NCBI GenBank assembly: GCA_947379755.1
Contig: CANCOC010000023.1
Coordinates: forward strand, 1-41,657
Source of the DNA: Alcaligenaceae bacterium
GTDB taxonomy: Bacteria; Pseudomonadota; Gammaproteobacteria; Burkholderiales; Burkholderiaceae_B
DNA length: 41,657 nucleotides
Reading direction: 5' to 3'
Each line of letters opens with the position of its first letter. Within the stretch, counting starts at the first letter, position 1. The position numbers and the translations under genes are program-made. The notes under the pieces are model-generated. The model was not told the origin of the DNA, did not search any database, and saw only the letters and a program-made list of their open reading frames with translations. Shown here one piece after another: positions 34,484-41,657 of this stretch.

Positions 34484-35001
34484 GGGCCAGATCGTGTGAG
34501 GTATGTGCGCTGCAGCAATTTTGCTCCAGGTCCTACTCTATCGAAGTCTGCAGGGCATGACAACAAAAGTCCAAGCTATTTTTAGCGAATATTCTTAGTT
34601 TCAGGCCCCTCTGGAGATGGGGACGATTTGCGCTGCGACGCACAACACGTTAAAGTTTTAGGTTCGTGCGAAAAAGGCTTATCGCTTCTTTGCACAATGG
34701 CTTCTTAGCTTGGGTCACAACCCTGCGCGTGCATGCCATTAAACTTTTGCTGCTGCCCCCGCCACAAGCGTGCGGTCAGCGCGTCCGTTTCGATCCAGTG
34801 CACCCCTGTTGGGTGCGTGCAACGCCTGATGGCGAATGCGCGTCGGGTTGGCAATGTGTCCGGGTGGCCAGGCTCCGTGAGCTTGAAAACGTCGGGTCAT
34901 GTTGCGGATTCCTTCGCGGTTCCGTAACTCTCTTAACTAATGTGGATACACATGAGGGTCACAGTCTGATGAGCAATGCCGGTAATGAAAGGAATGACAT
35001 C
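34484..35001 (+). other. FUSC/ilvI intergenic region and long ilvI leader
   Basis: No supported gene in 518 bases. The ilvI frame stays open from GTG 34666, but that stretch does not resemble any enzyme N-terminus and the family start is at 35002. Weak promoter-like elements TTGCGC (34628-34633) and TAAAGT (34651-34656) are 17 bases apart. Hairpins are GCACCC/GGGTGC (34800-34805 with 34811-34816) and TTGCGGA/TCCGTAA (34902-34908 with 34921-34927), the latter followed by CTCTCTT. The leader may regulate ilvI; codons for Ile-Lys-Leu-Leu-Leu-Leu occur at 34738-34755. Confidence 0.5.
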
Positions 35002-36720
35002 ATGGAACTCAATGGCGCAGATATTCTCGTGCGTTGTCTGGCAGAAGAAGACGTAGAACACGTCTTTGGTTATCCCGGTGGAGCAGTGCTCTACATTTAC
35101 GACGCGATCTACAAGCAAGACAAATTCAAACATATCCTGGTTCGGCATGAGCAGGCAGCGGTGCATGCTGCAGATGCCTATTCGCGCTCCTCGGACAAAG
35201 TCGGTGTGTGCCTGGTGACGAGTGGTCCGGGCGTGACCAACGCGGTCACGGGGATTGCGACCGCTTACATGGATTCGATCCCGATGGTGATCATCAGTGG
35301 TCAGGTGCCTACGCACGCCATTGGTGAAGATGCTTTCCAGGAGTGCGACACGGTGGGCATTACCCGCCCCTGCGTCAAGCATAACTTCCTGGTGCGTGAC
35401 GTCAAGGATCTGGCCGAGACGGTACGCCGCGCGTTTTATATTGCGCGCACAGGTCGTCCGGGTCCTGTGCTGGTTGATATTCCAAAAGACATCACTGTTG
35501 CGCATTGCAAGTACACCCCCCTGAAGGGCGACCCAGTCATACGCTCGTACACACCGGTCATCAAAGGCCATCAGGGTCAGATCAAGAAGGCCGTGCAGAT
35601 GTTGTTGCAGGCAGAGCGTCCAATGGTCTACAGCGGTGGAGGTGCCATTCTGTCCGACGCTTCGGCTGAGCTCACGCAATTCGTCAAGTTATTGGGTGCA
35701 CCCTGCACCAATACACTGATGGGGCTTGGCGCCTACCCCTTCAGCGATCCGCAGTATGTCGGCATGCCTGGTATGCACGGCACATACGAAGCCAACATGG
35801 CGATGCAGCACTGTGATGTGCTGATTGCGATTGGTGCACGATTTGACGACCGGGTGATTGGCAATCCCAAACATTTTGCACAAAACCCACGCAAGATCAT
35901 TCACATCGACATCGATCCGTCGTCGATTTCTAAACGCGTCAAGGTCGAAGTGCCGATCGTTGGCAATATCAAGGACGTACTGGTTGATCTGATCGCCCAG
36001 TACGAAGTTGCAGCAGTCGAGACGCGTCAAAATGCGGATGCGCTTGCCAAATGGTGGCAGCAGGTCGATATTTGGCGCAGCAAACAATGCATGAAGTTTG
36101 CCGACTCCCTTGAGGTCATCAAGCCCCAGGCGGTTGTGCAAAAGCTCTGGGAAGTCACCAAGGGTGATGCGTTTATTACGTCAGATGTTGGTCAGCACCA
36201 GATGTGGGCGGCCCAGTACTACGGCTTTAACCAGCCACGTCGCTGGATTAATTCAGGCGGCCTGGGCACCATGGGTGTGGGACTGCCCTACGCGATGGGC
36301 GTGCAGATGGCACATCCTGATGCAACCGTTGCCTGTATCACTGGCGAAGGCTCGATCCAGATGAATATCCAGGAGCTTGCCACTTGCCGCCAGTATCACC
36401 TGACGCCTAAGATTCTCTGCCTGAATAACCGGTTCCTCGGTATGGTGCGTCAATGGCAGCAGATCGACTATTCTTCGCGTTATTCAGAGTCCTACATGGA
36501 CTCACTGCCTGACTTTGTGAAACTGGCCGAAGCTTATGGCCACGTGGGCATGCGTATCGAAAAACCGTCTGATGTTGACGGCGCGATGCGTGAGGCATTC
36601 AAGCTTAAAGACCGGCTGGTCTTCATGGACTTCATTACTGATCAGACAGAGAACGTTTGGCCAATGGTCAAAGCCGGTCGTGGTTTGACCGAAATGTTGC
36701 TCGGCTCAGAAGATCTGTAA
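35002..36720 (+). CDS. ilvI: Acetohydroxyacid (acetolactate) synthase large subunit
   Basis: A 572-residue ThDP- and FAD-dependent enzyme that makes acetolactate or acetohydroxybutyrate, the first common step to valine, leucine and isoleucine. FGYPGGAVLYIYDA opens the N-terminal domain, Glu50 in RHEQAAVHAADAY activates ThDP, and RPGPVLVDIPKD is present. The ThDP-metal motif reads GEG (448-450) with NN at 475-476, where most family members have GDG. I start it at ATG 35002, with AAAGGA nine bases upstream, giving the typical length; ATG 34969 and GTG 34666 are in frame but unlikely. The small subunit follows after ten bases. Confidence 0.95.
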   Translation: MELNGADILVRCLAEEDVEHVFGYPGGAVLYIYDAIYKQDKFKHILVRHEQAAVHAADAYSRSSDKVGVCLVTSGPGVTNAVTGIATAYMDSIPMVIISGQVPTHAIGEDAFQECDTVGITRPCVKHNFLVRDVKDLAETVRRAFYIARTGRPGPVLVDIPKDITVAHCKYTPLKGDPVIRSYTPVIKGHQGQIKKAVQMLLQAERPMVYSGGGAILSDASAELTQFVKLLGAPCTNTLMGLGAYPFSDPQYVGMPGMHGTYEANMAMQHCDVLIAIGARFDDRVIGNPKHFAQNPRKIIHIDIDPSSISKRVKVEVPIVGNIKDVLVDLIAQYEVAAVETRQNADALAKWWQQVDIWRSKQCMKFADSLEVIKPQAVVQKLWEVTKGDAFITSDVGQHQMWAAQYYGFNQPRRWINSGGLGTMGVGLPYAMGVQMAHPDATVACITGEGSIQMNIQELATCRQYHLTPKILCLNNRFLGMVRQWQQIDYSSRYSESYMDSLPDFVKLAEAYGHVGMRIEKPSDVDGAMREAFKLKDRLVFMDFITDQTENVWPMVKAGRGLTEMLLGSEDL

Positions 36721-36730
36721 GGAGACCACC

Positions 36731-37222
36731 ATGAAACACGCTATATCTGTTCTGATGGAAAACGCACCAGGCGCCTTGTCGCGCGTGGTTGGTCTGTTTT
36801 CTGCACGTGGTTACAACATCGAAACGCTTACGGTTGCACCGACTGAAGACAACACGCTCTCGCGCCTGACGCTGGTGACAATGGGGTCTGACGATGTGAT
36901 TGAGCAAATCACCAAGCATTTGAATCGTCTGGTTGACGTCATCAAAGTCGTTGATCTGACTGAAGGCCCGCATATTGAACGCGAGCTGATGCTGATCAAA
37001 GTGCGTGCGGTGGGTAAGGAGCGCGAAGAAATGAAGCGTATGGCGGATATTTTCCGTGGTCGCATCATCGATGTAACGGATAAGTCATACACCATTGAAC
37101 TCACGGGTAACCAAGAAAAGGTGCAGGCTTTTATCGATGCGCTGGATCGTAGCGCCATTCTGGAGACCGTTCGCACGGGCGTCTCCGGTATTGGTCGCGG
37201 AGAACGCATCCTCAAGCTTTGA
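36731..37222 (+). CDS. ilvH: Acetolactate synthase regulatory small subunit
   Basis: A 163-residue ACT-domain protein that activates the large subunit and confers valine feedback inhibition. The ACT domain covers residues 2-80, with VLMENAPGALSRVVGLFSARGYNIE; the C-terminal domain carries EREEMKRMADIFRGRIIDV and ends TGVSGIGRGERILKL, as in E. coli IlvH. AAGGAG precedes the ATG by seven bases. It lies 10 bases after ilvI and 72 before ilvC. Confidence 0.97.
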   Translation: MKHAISVLMENAPGALSRVVGLFSARGYNIETLTVAPTEDNTLSRLTLVTMGSDDVIEQITKHLNRLVDVIKVVDLTEGPHIERELMLIKVRAVGKEREEMKRMADIFRGRIIDVTDKSYTIELTGNQEKVQAFIDALDRSAILETVRTGVSGIGRGERILKL

Positions 37223-37255
37223 TCGCTGCTTGTCTAGAAACGGTCTGTTTTTAAA

Positions 37256-37261
37256 TATAAT
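37256..37261 (+). promoter_or_regulatory. Possible internal promoter (-10) for ilvC
   Basis: A perfect TATAAT lies in the A/T-rich ilvH-ilvC spacer, 33 bases before the ilvC ATG. TTGTCT (37230-37235) is 20 bases upstream, too far for an ideal -35, so the element is tentative. Confidence 0.35.
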
Positions 37262-37270
37262 TAAACTTAA

Positions 37271-38311
<1,041 letters not shown>

Positions 38312-38320
38312 TTTTCAGCA

Positions 38321-38366
38321 GAATGCTGGGTGAAGGCCCTGAATTTCGGGCAATGACCCAGCGTTC
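38321..38366 (+). ncRNA. Stem-loop A in the ilvC 3' region
   Basis: GAATGCTGGGT (38321-38331) pairs with ACCCAGCGTTC (38356-38366) over 11 positions (one G-U), and inside it GCCC (38336-38339) pairs with GGGC (38348-38351). It begins nine bases after the ilvC stop and has no U-tract of its own. It may be an RNA-stability element or part of a 3'UTR-derived small RNA with the following hairpin. Confidence 0.6.
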
Positions 38367-38385
38367 CAGTTGTAAATTGAACATG

Positions 38386-38463
38386 CGCCCCGTGAAAGGC
38401 GCCCAAATCTGTCGGATCTCAGGTCTGACTTTCAGGGCGCAGTTCATCGGGGCGTGTTTTTTT
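38386..38463 (+). terminator. Long terminator-like hairpin between ilvC and psd
   Basis: One extended hairpin with a U7 tail. Outer stem: CGCCCCG-TGAA (38386-38396) with TTCA-T-CGGGGCG (38443-38454, one bulged T). Then a symmetric AG/AG internal loop, stem GCGCCC (38399-38404) with GGGCGC (38435-38440), and apical stem GTCGGATC (38411-38418) with GGTCTGAC (38422-38429). TTTTTTT occupies 38457-38463. It should end ilvIHC transcription at least partly; psd starts 21 bases later. Confidence 0.8.
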
Positions 38464-38483
38464 GGGTTAACCTTTGGCTAACT

Positions 38484-39143
38484 ATGAATACTCCACATTA
38501 CCCCCAACCCCTTATTGCCCGCGAAGGCTGGCCATTCATCGCCGGCTCGATTGTTATCGCGCTCTTGGTGAGCCAATGGTCGCTCGGCTGGTCCATTCCC
38601 TTGTGGATCATTGCAGTGTTTGTCCTGCAGTTTTTCCGTGACCCCCCACGAGCGGGCTCAACTGAACCCAATGCTGTGTTGTCACCTGCCGATGGCAGGA
38701 TCGTGGTGGTCGAACACACGCAGGATCCCTACGGCAACCGCGATGCACTAAAGATTAGTGTTTTCATGAATGTCTTTAATGTGCACAGCAACCGTTCACC
38801 AGTCGATGGCGAAGTGCTGAGCGTCAAATATTTTCCCGGCAAGTTTTTTAATGCCTCGCTCGATAAAGCATCACTCGAAAACGAGCGCAACGCCATGGTG
38901 CTGCAAACAGCCTCTGGCCATATCGTGACGGCTGTGCAGGTTGCAGGCCTGGTCGCCAAACGTATTCTTTGCTATGCCAAGCCGGGTGACCAGCTTGCGC
39001 GTGGTCAGCGGTATGGTTTTATTCGTTTTGGTTCGCGTGTCGATGTGTATCTGCCTCCTGGTTCGCGTCCACGGGTCGCCATTGGCGACATCGTCAGTGC
39101 CACCAGCACAGTACTGGCTGACTTGCCTGAAACCATTTCTTAA
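38484..39143 (+). CDS. psd: Phosphatidylserine decarboxylase proenzyme (short form)
   Basis: A 219-residue membrane-associated pyruvoyl enzyme that converts phosphatidylserine to phosphatidylethanolamine. Two hydrophobic helices near residues 17-48 anchor it ([34 protein letters not shown]). The core has [31 protein letters not shown] and the self-cleavage site FGS at 182-184, where Ser184 becomes the pyruvoyl group. I start at ATG 38484; the frame runs back to GTG 38454, which lies in the terminator. The ribosome site is weak. pssA follows after seven bases. Confidence 0.96.
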   Translation: MNTPHYPQPLIAREGWPFIAGSIVIALLVSQWSLGWSIPLWIIAVFVLQFFRDPPRAGSTEPNAVLSPADGRIVVVEHTQDPYGNRDALKISVFMNVFNVHSNRSPVDGEVLSVKYFPGKFFNASLDKASLENERNAMVLQTASGHIVTAVQVAGLVAKRILCYAKPGDQLARGQRYGFIRFGSRVDVYLPPGSRPRVAIGDIVSATSTVLADLPETIS

Positions 39144-39150
39144 GGGTCCT

Positions 39151-39918
39151 ATGCCAAACTCTCACCGCGACCCAGAGCTCCGCCACCGCAGCATTTACCT
39201 GCTGCCTAATGCCTTTACCACTGCTGCGTTGTTCGCAGGGTTTTACGCTGTCGTGCAGGCGATGAACAATCGTTTTGAAATGGCAGCAATTGCGATCTTT
39301 GTCGCCATGGTGCTTGATGGAATGGATGGACGTGTTGCGCGTCTGACCAATACAACTTCAGCATTTGGTGAGCAGTACGACTCGCTCTCGGATATGACTT
39401 CTTTTGGTGTGGCGCCTGCCCTGATCGTGTATGAGTGGATGCTGCACGACCTGGGACGCTGGGGCTGGCTTGCTTCTTTTGTCTATGTATGCGGTGCTGC
39501 GTTGCGTCTGGCACGGTTCAACACCAACATTGCAGTGGTAGACAAGCGATTTTTCCAGGGCTTGCCCAGTCCCGCTGCTGCGGCACTGGTCGCAGGCTTC
39601 ATCTGGCTGGTGGTGGATAACCGTCTGCAGGTCCCGCACGAGATACTCGCCTGGTCAACCTTCTTTATTACGATCTATGCTGGTATTGCGATGGTGACCA
39701 ATTTGCCCTTTTATAGCGGTAAGTCATTCGCGCTTGGCCGCAGTGTGCCGTTTTGGGTGATTCTGGTGTTCGTGGCGGGCTTTGTCTTTATTTCGAGTAA
39801 TCCGCCTGTCGTGCTGTTTGGTCTGTTTATCGTATATGGACTATCTGGCTGGGGCGTCTGGCTCTGGCGCTGGAAACGTGCGCGCCAGTTGAACAGCAGC
39901 CATCACCCCAAACCTTAA
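39151..39918 (+). CDS. pssA: CDP-diacylglycerol--serine O-phosphatidyltransferase
   Basis: A 255-residue integral membrane enzyme that makes phosphatidylserine from CDP-diacylglycerol and serine, feeding the decarboxylase encoded just upstream. The CDP-alcohol phosphatidyltransferase motif is complete: Asp56, Asp59-Gly60, Ala63-Arg64, Gly73, Asp77 and Asp81 (LDGMDGRVAR to YDSLSD). About seven to eight helices follow from residue 21. ATG 39151 gives the RSIYLLPNAFTTAALFAGF start expected for the family; the frame opens earlier inside psd. psd and pssA are likely one operon. Confidence 0.96.
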   Translation: MPNSHRDPELRHRSIYLLPNAFTTAALFAGFYAVVQAMNNRFEMAAIAIFVAMVLDGMDGRVARLTNTTSAFGEQYDSLSDMTSFGVAPALIVYEWMLHDLGRWGWLASFVYVCGAALRLARFNTNIAVVDKRFFQGLPSPAAAALVAGFIWLVVDNRLQVPHEILAWSTFFITIYAGIAMVTNLPFYSGKSFALGRSVPFWVILVFVAGFVFISSNPPVVLFGLFIVYGLSGWGVWLWRWKRARQLNSSHHPKP

Positions 39919-39925
39919 TCAGACC

Positions 39926-40465
39926 TTAACGCCTGCCCTCGCCACCACCCAGATACCAGGGGTCTGGTCCAGGGTGGAAATGCGTGACCTGTTTGCCGTC
40001 AGCACCTAAAAATATGTACATCAGCGAATTCCAGGTGCCAGACTGCTTGTAGCGGTAGGACCAGACGACTTCGTGGTCCTTGCCTACGCCGACCTTTTCG
40101 GCTGGCGGACCAAATTCACACAAAACCTGTTCGTCTGTCCACTTGCCTTGCGCAAGCATGTCAAAGTGCGCATCCGTGAGCAACTGTTTCATGGCGACGA
40201 TTGTGCCATCCCTGGAAATAAAGCTGCCAAAGGCATACTGACCCATAGGCTGCTGTGACCAGATCATGCGCTGGGTGCCGTCAGCATTCGGGCAGGTGAT
40301 GGTGGGTTTGCCGAATTTTTGTTCGACTTCAGCAATCGGTGTTCCGGCCGGAACCGTCTGCAATTGTGCACAGCCTGCCAGCCCCAGTGCGATTGCAGCA
40401 ATCGAAAATGCTTTGAGGTTGAAACGTGAATGTTTCAACGTTGTTGCATGAGTGAATGATTTCAT
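39926..40465 (-). CDS. Putative outer-membrane lipoprotein, paralogue 1
   Basis: A 179-residue predicted lipoprotein of unknown function. The lipobox LAGC places the lipidated cysteine at 32. The start of the mature part, PAGTPIAEVEQKFGKPT, resembles the short repeat of SmpA/BamE-like lipoproteins. Other marks are WSQQPMGQYAF, LTDAHFDMLAQGKWT and CEFGPPAEKVG. It shares these blocks with the next gene, so the two are duplicates. AAGGA precedes ATG 40465 by seven to eight bases. It is 14 bases downstream of its paralogue on the same strand and convergent with pssA. Confidence 0.82.
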   Translation of the reverse strand: MKSFTHATTLKHSRFNLKAFSIAAIALGLAGCAQLQTVPAGTPIAEVEQKFGKPTITCPNADGTQRMIWSQQPMGQYAFGSFISRDGTIVAMKQLLTDAHFDMLAQGKWTDEQVLCEFGPPAEKVGVGKDHEVVWSYRYKQSGTWNSLMYIFLGADGKQVTHFHPGPDPWYLGGGEGRR

Positions 40466-40479
40466 GATGATTCCTTGGT

Positions 40480-41001
40480 CTAATCTGCATCAAAACCGCG
40501 TGTCCCTTCGTCGAACATCGGGTCGGGTACGGGTCCAAACTTCATGACGTGCTGGCCATCATCTCCAAAAGTAATGACCATGAACGCGTACCAGGTACTG
40601 TTCTGCATGTAGCGATAGAGCCACGTAGTGTGTTTGTCGTAAAAGCCCAGCCCGAGGCTCTGTATCTCAGCGGGAGGGCCAAACTCACAATGTATTTTAT
40701 CCTTGGTCCAGCCAGGGTTGGCAAGTACTGCAAAGTGAGTATCTGTCAGGACCTGTTCAAAACCGTTTACCCGGCCATCGGTGGACAGCTCGGTGGCCCA
40801 GGCGGTCTGGCCCATGGGCTGCGCGGTCCAGACCAGCCGCTCGCGTCCCGTCGGGCCCGCGCAGCGTACGGCAGGTTCGCCAAACTGTTTGATCACAGTA
40901 TCAATATTCGTGCCAGGAGAAACGCTTGTAAAGCTGGCGCAACCGGATAATGCTAAAAAACAAATAATACTTAGTGATGCAATGCGTGCACGCAAGGGCA
41001 T
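40480..41001 (-). CDS. Putative outer-membrane lipoprotein, paralogue 2
   Basis: A 173-residue predicted lipoprotein with lipobox LSGC, cysteine at 21, after a short signal (MPLRARIASLSIICFLALSG). SPGTNIDTVIKQFGEPAV, WTAQPMGQTAW, LTDTHFAVLANPGWT and CEFGPPAEIQSLG align block by block with paralogue 1. I used ATG 41001; TTG 41022 in frame gives seven more residues and is less likely. Function unknown; the BamE-like opening is suggestive only. It leads the two-gene unit and is divergent from rpsO. Confidence 0.82.
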   Translation of the reverse strand: MPLRARIASLSIICFLALSGCASFTSVSPGTNIDTVIKQFGEPAVRCAGPTGRERLVWTAQPMGQTAWATELSTDGRVNGFEQVLTDTHFAVLANPGWTKDKIHCEFGPPAEIQSLGLGFYDKHTTWLYRYMQNSTWYAFMVITFGDDGQHVMKFGPVPDPMFDEGTRGFDAD

Positions 41002-41071
41002 GGAGTTTCCATATAAGGACAAGTCAGGGTGGCTGGACGCGCACCATTCGTGCCAATTTTAGCTAATCAGC

Positions 41072-41077
41072 TATAAT
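41072..41077 (+). promoter_or_regulatory. Putative -10 of the rpsO promoter
   Basis: A perfect TATAAT lies 78 bases before the rpsO ATG, with transcription expected near 41084. TTCGTG (41047-41052) upstream is a weak -35 at 19 bases. The position suits a leader that contains the pseudoknot described next. Confidence 0.5.
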
Positions 41078-41109
41078 CACTGGGCTTTATTTGTATTTTT
41101 CACCAATCA

Positions 41110-41148
41110 CGTTTGGGCACCTCGGCCCAGACGCTTGTAATTTGAGGT
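41110..41148 (+). promoter_or_regulatory. Candidate S15 autoregulatory pseudoknot in the rpsO leader
   Basis: CGTTTGGGC (41110-41118) pairs with GCCCAGACG (41125-41133; one U-G) around loop ACCTCG. Loop bases ACCTC (41119-41123) are perfectly complementary to GAGGT (41144-41148), the Shine-Dalgarno of rpsO, seven bases before ATG. Ten bases link the two stems. This is an H-type pseudoknot over the ribosome site, the same principle as in E. coli rpsO, where S15 binds and traps the initiation complex. Confidence 0.7.
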
Positions 41149-41154
41149 TTTAAA

Positions 41155-41424
41155 ATGTCTGTTGCTGATATCAAAAAATCCGACATCGTCGCGCAGTTTC
41201 AACGCGCTCAAGGCGATACCGGTTCCCCAGAAGTGCAAGTGGCACTGCTTACAGCTCGCATCAATGAGCTGACAGGTCACTTCAAGACCCACATGAAAGA
41301 CCACCACTCACGCCGCGGTCTCCTGCGTATGGTGAGCCGTCGTCGTAAGTTGCTAGATTATCTCAAGGGCCGCAACCCAGATTCATATCGTGCACTGATC
41401 GAAAAACTCGGTCTGCGTAAGTGA
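41155..41424 (+). CDS. rpsO: 30S ribosomal protein S15
   Basis: An 89-residue four-helix protein that binds 16S rRNA early in small-subunit assembly and bridges to the 50[18 protein letters not shown] and [29 protein letters not shown] are the universal S15 blocks, and length matches exactly. GAGG (41144-41147) is the ribosome site and probably takes part in a regulatory pseudoknot. pnp follows after ~100 bases containing two hairpins, the standard rpsO-pnp arrangement. Confidence 0.98.
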   Translation: MSVADIKKSDIVAQFQRAQGDTGSPEVQVALLTARINELTGHFKTHMKDHHSRRGLLRMVSRRRKLLDYLKGRNPDSYRALIEKLGLRK

Positions 41425-41432
41425 TCGGAGTC

Positions 41433-41452
41433 CATGGGGCAGTCTCCCCGTG
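41433..41452 (+). other. Hairpin 1 in the rpsO-pnp spacer
   Basis: CATGGGG (41433-41439) pairs with CCCCGTG (41446-41452) around loop CAGTCT. There is no U-tract after it. It stands beside the larger hairpin and could be part of an RNase III-sensitive pnp leader. Confidence 0.55.
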
Positions 41453-41456
41453 AAGC

Positions 41457-41501
41457 AACCGTGGTAGGTGCGGCTATCCAGCCGCCTTGTCCACGGTTTT
41501 T
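41457..41501 (+). terminator. Hairpin 2: rpsO terminator or pnp leader stem
   Basis: AACCGTGG (41457-41464) pairs perfectly with CCACGGTT (41491-41498), enclosing a second stem GCGGCT/AGCCGC (41470-41475 with 41480-41485). TTTTT (41497-41501) follows. It looks like a leaky terminator that may double as the RNase III target used in PNPase autoregulation. Confidence 0.75.
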
Positions 41502-41523
41502 CATTTGTAAGGAATAAATTGTC

Positions 41524-41657
41524 ATGTTCAATAAAGTGACCAAATCTTTTCAGTATGGCCAACATACCGTTGTGCTCGAAACCGGCGAAATTGCTCGCCA
41601 GGCTTCAGGTGCAGTGCTTGTCACCATCGAAGATACCGTCGTACTCGCAACTGTTGT
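41524..41657 (+). CDS. pnp: Polynucleotide phosphorylase, 3'-truncated by the window
   Basis: Only the first 44 residues are present. [21 protein letters not shown] followed by [23 protein letters not shown] is the start of the first RNase PH-like domain of PNPase, a 3'-5' exoribonuclease of the degradosome. AAGGA (41509-41513) precedes the ATG by ten bases. Position after rpsO is the standard order. Confidence 0.95.
   Translation, partial: MFNKVTKSFQYGQHTVVLETGEIARQASGAVLVTIEDTVVLATV

Noticed and set aside
34721..34780. Ile-Lys-Leu-Leu-Leu-Leu run as a classic attenuation leader peptide
   Set aside because: That frame has no stop before ilvI itself, and no strong terminator with a U-run follows, so the textbook mechanism does not fit.
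34733..34927. A small frame with three consecutive cysteine codons in the ilvI leader, considered as a Cys-rich leader peptide
   Set aside because: It runs 64 codons without the short-peptide layout of known attenuators, has no ribosome site, and Cys codons make little sense before ilvI.

Overview
The window reads as chromosomal DNA of a betaproteobacterium of the order Burkholderiales, most likely family Alcaligenaceae (Bordetella/Advenella/Alcaligenes relatives), with moderate GC for that group. This rests on protein resemblance (FtsH, RlmE, acetohydroxyacid synthase, class I KARI), on gene order (carB, greA, yhbY<>rlmE-ftsH-folP-glmM, ppx<>ppk-pst, ilvIHC-psd-pssA, rpsO-pnp), and on a Bug-type solute-binding protein, a family greatly expanded there. 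No database search was possible. No transposon, phage gene, CRISPR array or rRNA was seen.

Layout. 1-3111: 3' part of carB, then a small catabolic-looking set (CoA-transferase, Bug binding protein, short-chain dehydrogenase) and a leftward fpr/histidine-phosphatase pair. 7.8-14.0 kb: greA behind a leader terminator, yhbY divergent from rlmE-ftsH-folP-glmM (RNA modification, membrane proteolysis, folate, cell-wall precursor). 14.0-22.6 kb: a phosphate-stress block comprising olsB (ornithine lipid), ppx<>ppk (polyphosphate) and pstSCAB (high-affinity phosphate uptake). Three sets of 11-bp-spaced PhoB-box-like repeats stand in front of olsB, ppk and pstS. phoU is absent after pstB; tRNA-Pro(UGG) follows instead. 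23-27 kb: a DUF4239 membrane protein, then 3-hydroxybutyrate dehydrogenase and acetoacetate decarboxylase, divergent from a patatin-like hydrolase (polyhydroxybutyrate/ketone-body theme). 27-32 kb: a leftward, translationally coupled operon of a nitrate/taurine-type ABC importer, allophanate hydrolase and a GntR/FCD regulator, with no urea carboxylase beside it. 32-34.5 kb: a FUSC-family membrane protein. 35-40 kb: ilvI-ilvH-ilvC (branched-chain amino acids), then psd-pssA (phosphatidylethanolamine synthesis), separated by a densely base-paired RNA region. 40-41.7 kb: two paralogous lipoproteins, then rpsO and the start of pnp.

The most interesting signals are in RNA and regulation. The rpsO leader can form an H-type pseudoknot in which a hairpin loop pairs with the Shine-Dalgarno sequence. 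The ilvC-psd spacer folds almost entirely and ends in a U-tract. The greA leader holds a terminator resembling the arrangement that yields GraL RNA in E. coli. The Pho-box series joins ornithine-lipid, polyphosphate and phosphate-transport genes into a local Pho regulon. The allophanate hydrolase operon has clear palindromic operator candidates. All of these are read by eye and untested.
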